This document shows positions 57,628 through 64,000 of a stretch of DNA of 64,000 nucleotides, piece after piece. Under the pieces are notes generated by a model, which ran no database searches, was not told where the DNA came from, and saw nothing but the letters and a program-made list of their open reading frames with translations. The translations under genes and the position numbers were made by a program. This stretch comes from Arsenophonus sp048493715 (lineage in GTDB: Bacteria; Pseudomonadota; Gammaproteobacteria; Enterobacterales; Enterobacteriaceae). The number at the start of each line of letters is the position of its first letter. The first letter of the stretch is position 1. The stretch spans positions 1 through 64,000 of the forward strand of contig JBGDCZ010000013.1 in the NCBI GenBank assembly GCA_048493715.1, read 5' to 3'.

Positions 57628-58382
57628 TCCTCACTTGCCTCTGCTTTTATTAACCAATCTTTAACAACTTGCTGAGCCTTATAAGCAGTTAAATCCACTT
57701 GTAAAGGTGTAATAGAAACATATCCTGCTTCCACTGCGGCAAAATCTGTGTCTGGCCCCGCATCTCGTATTTCTCCAACCGGGCCTAACCAATACACCAT
57801 ATCTCCACTTGGATCTTCTAATGAATAAACGTTTTGAGCAGCATGACGACTACCACATCGCGTTACTTTGTAACTCTTAATTTCTGACATAGGAAGATCA
57901 GGAACATTAATATTAAGAATATTTCCTGCCCGCAATGGCGTTTTTTGTAATAAATTTAATAAATGACAAGTTACTTCTGCCGCTGTTTGGTAGTGAGTTT
58001 TGCCATTTAATGAAACGGCTAATGCAGGTAAACCAAGGTGCCGGCCTTCGGTCGCCGCTGCAACTGTACCAGAATAAATAACATCATCGCCTAAATTAGG
58101 ACCACAATTAATACCCGAAACGACGATTTCAGGATATGGACGAATAAGCTGATTAACGCCTAAATAAACACAATCCGTGGGTGTTCCTTGTACCGAAATA
58201 TCCCCATTTGCTAACCTGGCTATCCGCAATGGTTTATCAAGAGTTAATGCATTTGATGCTCCGCTTCGATTTCTATCAGGTGCAACAACCTGAACAGAAT
58301 AATATTTACGTAACACAGTAGCTAGCGTTTGGATGCCAGGCGCTGTTACACCATCATCATTACTTAGCAATATCCTTAGCAT
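57621..58382 (-). CDS. surE: SurE, 5'/3'-nucleotidase and survival protein
   Basis: Metal-dependent nucleotidase acting on nucleoside monophosphates and short polyphosphate. Metal site LLSNDDGVTAPGI (Asp-Asp), NRSGASNALTLDKPL, and VSGINCGPNLGDDVIYSGTVAAATEGR. The end ADFAAVEAGYVSITPL-like block (DTDFAAVEAGYVSITPLQVD) is intact. Start set to 58382 (MLRILLSND) by homology; an in-frame ATG at 58412 would add ten residues. 253 residues, the E. coli length. Confidence 0.95.
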   Translation of the reverse strand: MLRILLSNDDGVTAPGIQTLATVLRKYYSVQVVAPDRNRSGASNALTLDKPLRIARLANGDISVQGTPTDCVYLGVNQLIRPYPEIVVSGINCGPNLGDDVIYSGTVAAATEGRHLGLPALAVSLNGKTHYQTAAEVTCHLLNLLQKTPLRAGNILNINVPDLPMSEIKSYKVTRCGSRHAAQNVYSLEDPSGDMVYWLGPVGEIRDAGPDTDFAAVEAGYVSITPLQVDLTAYKAQQVVKDWLIKAEASEEC

Positions 58383-59218
58383 TGTAGTATCTCGTTGATT
58401 TATATTGGACAATATATAAGAACTAAGCTATTTTATCCAACTATTATCATCTATGATAAAAAAAATGATTATGGGTTGAAAATAGCGTCAATCAATAATA
58501 GATTACAGCAAGAATATCATTAAGTAACAATAAAACACATCAAATTACTATAGAAAAATGCAGGTCTAATATTATCGTAAGGGAATGTAATAAGATTACA
58601 ACATAATTTTGTTGCTTTTAACAACCAACTAAAAAATAAGAAAATATCTAATTACAACTCGCATTTTTAAATAATATCAACAGATAAGCAACAGCTATAT
58701 AGAGCTAAAGCGCTTATCTTAACCAAAGATCTCTCTAGCAAAACATAAATCAATAAAAACAAATTCATAGTAAATCCTAAAAAAGAATACAAGATAGACT
58801 AAATAGCTAGCAACAATATGCGTTAAAACTAACAAAATAAACAAGTTACCATCTTATTAGAGACATGTATGACATCATTAAATGTGTCAACAGTTAATTT
58901 TTTATTAAACTTTTTAAATTTTAAATTTTAATATGTTCACTTTATCTTAAAGCCTATTTTGCGGATTTGATTAGCTATTTCCAATATTTTATGGTTTTAC
59001 TTCAGTTAATAACAACATGACCATAATCAAATACAACCAACAAATTAGCTAATGCTAAACAAATACCAATTAGGAGATATAAGCTACCATTACCATCTGA
59101 CCGATAATATTGAAATAAAATTTATTATTCTACGACTGATGAGTTCAAAAGAAGGCTTAATATGTTTAAAAAACAACTGGTAATATAATCCCACTTAATT
59201 ATTATTTTTAAATCTTAA
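58383..59218. other. Expanded spacer between truD relic and surE
   Basis: About 830 bp where E. coli truD and surE overlap. No gene recognised, mostly A/T runs. It may now have to supply a promoter for surE-pcm-nlpD-rpoS. Confidence 0.5.
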
Positions 59219-60319
59219 TTAAATAAAGATAATAATATTTATCATCTTCAACATTATATTTTCAAACGAATACCATTCCTCAATATCAATAATATTTTCA
59301 GTATATTGATTAATTAATTCTCGTATTACATTAGTTGCAAAGCTACCTTTAGGTAATGGAAAAGATAGTTTTAATGTTTGCTGATCTAACCATTGCCAAC
59401 ACATATTTTACGGAATAACAATGATTGCTCGTCGCACCAAATTTGTTCGTTCAACTTGCAGCAGAGGCAATAACACCGAAAAATGCGTTAAACATTGTTG
59501 TTCAAACTGTTTCGCTTCTGACTGCGTTCCTAATTCTTTTTCTCCATATAATAGCGTTGTGATCGTATTTCACCAGCCTGCAATCGCTGGTGTAATTGAG
59601 ATAACTCTTCTTGCTTAGCAACAAACTGCCACTGCCGGTTAATTGCATAACATCACCGTCCATTATTTGATATGCTTTATTATTCTGAATACGTCTACTG
59701 ACGATAAAATTAAAGATAACACTACGAACAGCAGATAGATAAAAACCACGTTTATTACGCTGTTTAACTGCGATTTCTCCTTTTGCCCAACGCTCAGCTT
59801 GCACCAGATTATTACCGTTGCAACCAAAACGCTGCTCACCAAAATAATTAGCCACACCTAAAGATATAATTTGTTGCAAACGTGTTTCCACAACTCTGAT
59901 CACTAATTTGTCGAATAGTTAGCTCAAAATCATTGCCTTTTAATGTGAACCAATACGTAATTTACGTCTTTGACGTTTCACTAGCAAAATTTTACATCCT
60001 ACCAGTAAGAACTGACTAAAACCAGCCTCTTCCTTACCTGGCATATGGAGACAAAACCACTGTTCAGTTACTGCTTGCCGATTTTTTAAACCGACATAAC
60101 TGACATTACGTGGAGAAATATGAACAAAACGAGCACACTGATCTCTGCTACTAATTGAGTATTACAACCCTTTTTTCTGACATAAACCATCAAGTGTTAG
60201 CCTTCTCCTTCAGGCAAAAATCCTAGATTTTCACGCAAAATAAAATCTTCAGCTATTAATTTTATTGTTCCACTTATTATCAGTTTACCATGCAGTCACT
60301 GAAGTGCTATCACCGTCAT
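59219..60319 (-). pseudogene. truD: Broken truD, tRNA pseudouridine-13 synthase
   Basis: TruD makes pseudouridine 13 in tRNA(Glu). The start ATG 60319 lies inside ispF (MTVIALQ, TGA, LHGKL). Decayed pieces follow: IAEDFILRENLGF, GCNTQLVAE, the catalytic-region remnants, then GVANYFGEQRFGCNGNNLVQAERW, RNKRGFYLSAVRSVIFNFIVS, MDGDVMQLTGSGS, and finally QWLDQQTLKLSFPLPKGSFATNVIRELINQY. Many stops and shifts, so it is among the older wrecks. Position between ispF and surE is the normal enteric order. Confidence 0.9.
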
Positions 60320-60797
60320 GACTATTATCCTTTACTAATAAAACCACTGCTTCGCAAGCAATACCTTCTTTTCTACCAACAAACCCGAGCTTTTCAGTGG
60401 TGGTGGCCTTAACATTTACATCATCAATATGGCAACCAAGATCATCTGCTATATTTTTACGCATAGCGGCAATATACGGCAACATTTTGGGCGCTTGAGC
60501 AATAATTGTGATATCAAGATTACTAATACAATATCCTTTTTTAAGTACCTTGTAATACGCTTCGCGTAATAAATGGCGACTATCGGCATCTTTATATGCA
60601 GGATCAGTATTAGAAAAGAGTTTACCGATATCACCTAATGCTACGGCACCAAGAATAGCGTCAGTCAACGCATGTAAAGCGACATCACCATCGGAATGAG
60701 CAATTAATCCTTGTTGATAGGGAATTTTCACTCCACAAATTGTAATTGGGCTATCGCCACCAAATTTATGTACATCAAATCCATGTCCAATTCGCAT
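60285..60797 (-). CDS. ispF: IspF, 2-C-methyl-D-erythritol 2,4-cyclodiphosphate synthase
   Basis: Fifth step of the MEP isoprenoid pathway. Zinc ligands in GHGFDVHKFG (Asp-x-His) and IAHSDGDVALHALTDAILGA (His). DIGKLFSNTDPAYKDADS and ATTTEKLGFVGRKEGIACEAVVLL are typical. 170 residues compared with about 159, because the C-terminus runs on (KDNSHDGDSTSVTAW) into the former truD start. The core is intact. It is 27 bp after ispD and cotranscribed. Confidence 0.96.
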   Translation of the reverse strand: MRIGHGFDVHKFGGDSPITICGVKIPYQQGLIAHSDGDVALHALTDAILGAVALGDIGKLFSNTDPAYKDADSRHLLREAYYKVLKKGYCISNLDITIIAQAPKMLPYIAAMRKNIADDLGCHIDDVNVKATTTEKLGFVGRKEGIACEAVVLLVKDNSHDGDSTSVTAW

Positions 60798-60824
60798 GAA
60801 CGATACTCCTAACGATAATCTTAA

Positions 60825-61550
60825 TTAAGTGCGAGAAAGATAGAATTCAGCCAACATCAAATCTTCTGGTTGAGTAACCTTTAAATTATCAACTCTACCT
60901 TCCAGCAATTGAGGATGGTAACCACAATATTCAAGCGCCGAAGCTTCATCGGTAATTAACACTTTTTGCGCCAACGCTTGGGTCAAACAGTTCTTTATTA
61001 ATTCTAAAGGAAAAAATTGTGGTGTTAGTGCATGCCAAAATTCACTTCGTTCAACAGTATGACTAATATCTATTTTTCCTTGCACTGAGCGTTTCATTGT
61101 ATCTCTTACCGGCACAGCCAAAATACCACCATAAGAAGATTGCTTACTATCAATAAAATGAATAATGTTATCTAAATCAGTTTGATGTAAACAAGGTCGT
61201 ACTGCATCATGAACTAAAACCCAGCAAGGATCTAACTGTAATTTGTCTGATAAATAATTCAGCCCAGCCAAAACGGAATCAGCTCTTTGACAACCACCAA
61301 TTACTGTTTTAATTATTGGATTTTTGGCAATCACTAATTGATGAAAAAAGTTATCATCTTTATTCAATGAAACAATAAGTTGGGAAATTCTTGGCTGCTT
61401 AAGTAGGGCAGATAAGGTATGTTCAATAATAGTTTTTCCCGCTACGGTTAGATATTGCTTAGGACAATCAGCTTTCATACGACTACCAACACCAGCAGCA
61501 GGTATTAAAGCAACAACCTGTACTTTATGATTAGATTTAAACTTATTCAT
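60825..61550 (-). CDS. ispD: IspD, 2-C-methyl-D-erythritol 4-phosphate cytidylyltransferase
   Basis: Third step of the MEP pathway, making CDP-methylerythritol. CTP-binding glycine-rich signature LIPAAGVGSRMKADCPKQYL, the VHDAVRPCL motif, the VPVRDTMKR loop and the closing ITDEASALEYCG segment are all present. 241 residues against 236 in E. coli. It lies between ftsB and ispF as in E. coli, 117 bp from ftsB. Retention of IspD and IspF shows isoprenoid synthesis is still required. Confidence 0.96.
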   Translation of the reverse strand: MNKFKSNHKVQVVALIPAAGVGSRMKADCPKQYLTVAGKTIIEHTLSALLKQPRISQLIVSLNKDDNFFHQLVIAKNPIIKTVIGGCQRADSVLAGLNYLSDKLQLDPCWVLVHDAVRPCLHQTDLDNIIHFIDSKQSSYGGILAVPVRDTMKRSVQGKIDISHTVERSEFWHALTPQFFPLELIKNCLTQALAQKVLITDEASALEYCGYHPQLLEGRVDNLKVTQPEDLMLAEFYLSRT

Positions 61551-61667
61551 TATTCTGGACTATTTTGTTATGAATTAACTACTTTTTTGCCATGCGTTTT
61601 TTAATAATTTTGTAACTGAACAAAACATTATTAATTAAAATTTTCTTTATTATTAGTAAAAAAATTC

Positions 61668-61937
61668 TCATTCAATTATTCGATAGAAAAACTCGCTAGG
61701 TTTAATCATACCAAGCTCAGCACGGGCTCGCTCCTCAATCGCTTCCCGTCCCTCATTCAAATCATCTATTTCAGCAAACAAACGCTCATTACGTGCTTTA
61801 AATGTCATGTTCAACGTTTTAAGCGCTGCAACTTCATTTTTTACACGCATATAATCATGCACGCCATTTTTACCAAGCCACAGCGAATACTGTAACCAAC
61901 AAAGCACCGCCAACAATATCAGCACTAATTTACGCAT
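61668..61937 (-). CDS. ftsB: FtsB, divisome protein
   Basis: Small bitopic membrane protein that, with FtsL and FtsQ, activates septal wall synthesis. Membrane segment LVLILLAVLCWLQYSLWLG (residues 3-21), then a periplasmic coiled coil (VKNEVAALKTLNMTFKARNERLFAEIDDL) and EAIEERARAELGMIKPSEFFYRI. 89 residues, somewhat shorter than the 103 of E. coli, lacking the variable tail. Start at 61937 (MRKLVLIL) follows GGGGAG; ten upstream codons of the longer frame are not conserved. Confidence 0.95.
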   Translation of the reverse strand: MRKLVLILLAVLCWLQYSLWLGKNGVHDYMRVKNEVAALKTLNMTFKARNERLFAEIDDLNEGREAIEERARAELGMIKPSEFFYRIIE

Positions 61938-62401
61938 CAAAGCTCCCCTGCAAGACTCACTCATCATCCCACAACTTACCCAACGACACTATCTATCACC
62001 TATCACAGATAAGTTATTAATAAAAAATTTCAGCAAAAAAACATGAAATAGAGTCAAATGGACCTTTTATTGATAGAGTATAGCTTAGCTATATGTCAAA
62101 AAAAAGTTTGTTTTTACTGCTTAATAAGTTGCTCAATTTAAAATATTTTGTTGATAAAATATATTTTATACTTTAAATAAAGCCAAAAATTATACTGAAA
62201 AATTCATCTCTTCTATTTTATATTCATCGAGTTATGACACAACTTCAATATAATAAGATATTATAGGCATATCTCATCATTAAAAAGATTAAATTATCTT
62301 TATCTCACATAATGAGAGATGAATTAACAAAAGTTTCTAAAATATAAAAAATGCACTCATCTAAACAAAATGTTTGCATTAATACAATTATAGGTGCCAC
62401 A
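61938..62401. other. Spacer between ftsB and queD
   Basis: About 460 bp, AT-rich, no genes. In E. coli this interval holds ygbE, cysCND, iap, the type I-E CRISPR-cas locus and cysHIJ. Confidence 0.55.
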
Positions 62402-62764
62402 ATGAGCGCAACAATTTTTAAAGACTTTCAATTTGAGGCTGCCCATCGTCTACCACATGTTCCCCCAGGGCATAAATGCGGACGTTTACATGGGCACTCA
62501 TTTATGGTCAGATTAGAATTAACTGGTGAAATTGATCCACAAACAGGTTGGATTGTTGACTTTAGCAATATTTCTAAAACATTTAAACCCTTATGGGAAC
62601 AATTAGATCATCATTATCTTAATGACATAGAAGGATTAGAAAATCCTACCAGTGAAGTTATTGCACGATGGATTTGGTATAAAATGAAGCCAATTTTGCC
62701 GCAATTAAGCTCGATAATGATTAAAGAAACTTGTAATGCTGGTTGTATTTATCACGGTGAATAA
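62402..62764 (+). CDS. queD: QueD, 6-carboxytetrahydropterin synthase
   Basis: Converts dihydroneopterin triphosphate to 6-carboxytetrahydropterin, the second step of queuosine/preQ0 synthesis. Zinc-binding histidines in FEAAHRLPHVPPGHKCGRLHGHSF (His, and HGH), catalytic Cys in HKCGRLHGH, and the ending KETCNAGCIYHGE. 120 residues, the normal size. Start at 62402 (MSATIFKDF) is supported by AGGTG upstream and by alignment; the ORF from 62351 adds 17 unconserved codons. Confidence 0.96.
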   Translation: MSATIFKDFQFEAAHRLPHVPPGHKCGRLHGHSFMVRLELTGEIDPQTGWIVDFSNISKTFKPLWEQLDHHYLNDIEGLENPTSEVIARWIWYKMKPILPQLSSIMIKETCNAGCIYHGE

Positions 62765-62779
62765 TACAATCCTTTTATT

Positions 62780-62801
62780 TTCAGCACCCTCTGGTGCTGA
62801 A
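62780..62801. terminator. Bidirectional terminator between queD and queE
   Basis: TTCAGCACC, loop CTCT, GGTGCTGAA: a perfect 9-bp stem between two convergent genes, with a T-rich left flank. Confidence 0.8.
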
Positions 62802-62806
62802 TATTA

Positions 62807-63481
62807 TCATGCTATATCTAAATATTTATGCATTTGAACTGACAGCCGCCAATTGCGCTTAATGCAAGTGTCAATACACAGTTGGGTTGCCTTAGCCTTT
62901 TGACTAATCGGTTGTAAACAGATTTGCGGTAAAGGATGATTAGCTTCAAGCTGATTAATCAAACAATCCAATGCATCAATATCTTTTTGCCGTCCAACAG
63001 GATGTTTAATTTCATTCACCCTATTTAACGCCGCAGGTAATATACTAAAACCTCCACGCATTACTACTTTTGGTGATACAGTTACCCAAGTTTTGTCAGA
63101 ACAATAAATATTATGCGTTCCACTCGTCTCGATTTGACATCGATAACCCTTTTTCTCCAAGCTATGCGTTAATTCATTTAGATCATATAAACAAGGTTCC
63201 CCGCCAGTAATTACTACATGCCGAGCGGTATAATTTTTTTGTTCAAATAAACCAATAAGTTGTTCTGCGCTACAAGTTGCCCATTCCTCGTTTTCAATCT
63301 TTTTAGTTAAAATTACCGACAATGGCCGTTGTAACTGTTTGCTTTTAGCCCAAGTATGCTTAGTATCACACCAACTACATCCGACCGGGCAACCTTGTAA
63401 ACGAATAAAAATTGCAGGTACACCGGTAAAATAACCCTCTCCCTGTATCGTTTGAAATATATGGTTGATTGGATAATCCAT
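62807..63481 (-). CDS. queE: QueE, 7-carboxy-7-deazaguanine synthase
   Basis: Radical-SAM enzyme catalysing the third step of preQ0 synthesis. The radical SAM motif C-x3-C-x2-C is GCPVGCSWCD, preceded by FQTIQGEGYFTGVPAIFIRLQ. The SAM-contact GGEP motif is VVITGGEPCLYDL, and SGTH plus VSPKVVMRGG follow. 224 residues, as in E. coli. With QueD it keeps the deazaguanine branch alive; QueC, QueF, Tgt, QueA and QueG would have to be elsewhere. Confidence 0.96.
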   Translation of the reverse strand: MDYPINHIFQTIQGEGYFTGVPAIFIRLQGCPVGCSWCDTKHTWAKSKQLQRPLSVILTKKIENEEWATCSAEQLIGLFEQKNYTARHVVITGGEPCLYDLNELTHSLEKKGYRCQIETSGTHNIYCSDKTWVTVSPKVVMRGGFSILPAALNRVNEIKHPVGRQKDIDALDCLINQLEANHPLPQICLQPISQKAKATQLCIDTCIKRNWRLSVQMHKYLDIA

Positions 63482-63653
63482 GACGTTCTCTAAAATAACT
63501 TAATAAGTTGCCTATTATTGCAGATATCTATCCCTATAACACCTTTCTTTATGATATGGTAAATAACTTGTGCTTTGTAGTTATCAAAACTAATTAGGTT
63601 GTGAACTGGGAGCATATCCAGCACATTAAAAATAAAGATGGAAAGACAACAAC

Positions 63654-64000
63654 ATGAACAATACAAATCAACTTAAACGGGGATTAACTGGCAGGCATAT
63701 TCGCTTTATGGCGCTAGGCTCCGCAATTGGTACAGGACTTTTTTATGGTTCTGCCTCAGTAATCCAAGCTGCCGGTCCAGCAGTACTGCTCGCCTATATG
63801 ATCGGTGGAGCTGCAGTTTTTATGGTCATGCGGGCACTTGGTGAGATGGCTGTCTACCATCCAGTTCCAAGCTCTTTTTCTCAATATGCTAGTCACTATA
63901 TGGGACCATTGGCCGGTTTTCTCACCGGTTGGAATTATATCTTTGAGATGTTAATTGTCTGCCTGGCCGACGTAACCGCTTTTGGCACATATATGCGTTT
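63654..64000 (+). CDS. proY: Amino acid permease, ProY-like (5' part)
   Basis: Runs off the window edge, 115 codons visible. APC-superfamily amino-acid transporter: KRGLTGRHIRFMALGSAIGTGLFYGSA contains the first membrane segment with the unwound GSAIGTG substrate motif. AGPAVLLAYMIGGAAVFMVMRALGEMAV is the second segment, and FLTGWNYIFEMLIVCLADVTAFGTYM the third. The LK/RGL-xxRHIRFMALG opening is that of ProY. Substrate assignment is by resemblance only; related permeases such as ThrP differ in these blocks. Start ATG at 63654; the ribosome site is weak (GGAAAG). Confidence 0.75.
   Translation, partial: MNNTNQLKRGLTGRHIRFMALGSAIGTGLFYGSASVIQAAGPAVLLAYMIGGAAVFMVMRALGEMAVYHPVPSSFSQYASHYMGPLAGFLTGWNYIFEMLIVCLADVTAFGTYMR

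Overview
The window is a stretch of chromosome from an AT-rich member of the Enterobacterales undergoing genome decay. Gene content and order match the E. coli/Proteus backbone closely: mazG-relA-rlmD; dgt/mtn; erpA-hemL-mrcB; sfsA-dksA-gluQ-pcnB-folK-panC-panD-yadH-yadG/can-hpt; mutS; rpoS-nlpD-pcm-surE-truD-ispF-ispD-ftsB; queD/queE. About two dozen genes are broken by stops, short indels, small tandem duplications or deletions, and there are long empty AT-rich spacers. This fits a facultative, host-associated insect symbiont of the Arsenophonus/Morganellaceae type. That assignment is inferred from protein resemblance and decay pattern, not from any marker gene.

Layout. 1-21.4 kb: housekeeping block. 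Intact genes are relA, dgt, mtn, erpA, hemL, mrcB, dksA, gluQ, pcnB (with the unusual AUU start), folK, yadGH, can and hpt. Dead genes are mazG, rlmD, sfsA, panC and panD, and panB is absent. 21.5-25.1 kb: decayed cueO, a MATE pump and the btsT-yjiX-yjiA operon, with an 18-C homopolymer. 25.5-30.4 kb: an intact four-gene chaperone-usher fimbrial operon with 25-bp tandem repeats at its 5' end. 31.3-38.6 kb: relics of a DUF2165 protein, rimO, speF (its ornithine-sensing leader peptide speFL is still readable), a porin and a LysR regulator. 39.4-47.4 kb: a wrecked lambdoid prophage (Rz/Rz1, endolysin, holin, DnaC-like, XRE repressor, Dam-type methylase, Xis, Int) abutting a type I-F cas1 fragment and carrying a relic that resembles SifA/SspH-type type III effectors. 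47.6-51.3 kb: more relics around one intact Ulp1-like (clan CE) cysteine protease, a likely secreted effector. 51.3-64 kb: mutS, dead miaE, rpoS-nlpD-pcm-surE, dead truD, ispF-ispD-ftsB, queD/queE and the start of a ProY-like permease.

How it fits together. Stringent and stationary-phase control (RelA, DksA, RpoS), cell-wall synthesis (PBP1B, NlpD, FtsB), isoprenoid, folate and haem precursors and mismatch recognition are kept. Pantothenate synthesis is lost. Four rRNA, ribosomal-protein or tRNA modification enzymes (RlmD, RimO, TruD, MiaE) are lost, while the queuosine-related genes (queD, queE, gluQ) remain. The best surviving host-interaction candidates are the fimbrial operon and the Ulp1-like protease. 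I saw no CRISPR array, no tRNA or rRNA gene and no intact insertion sequence.
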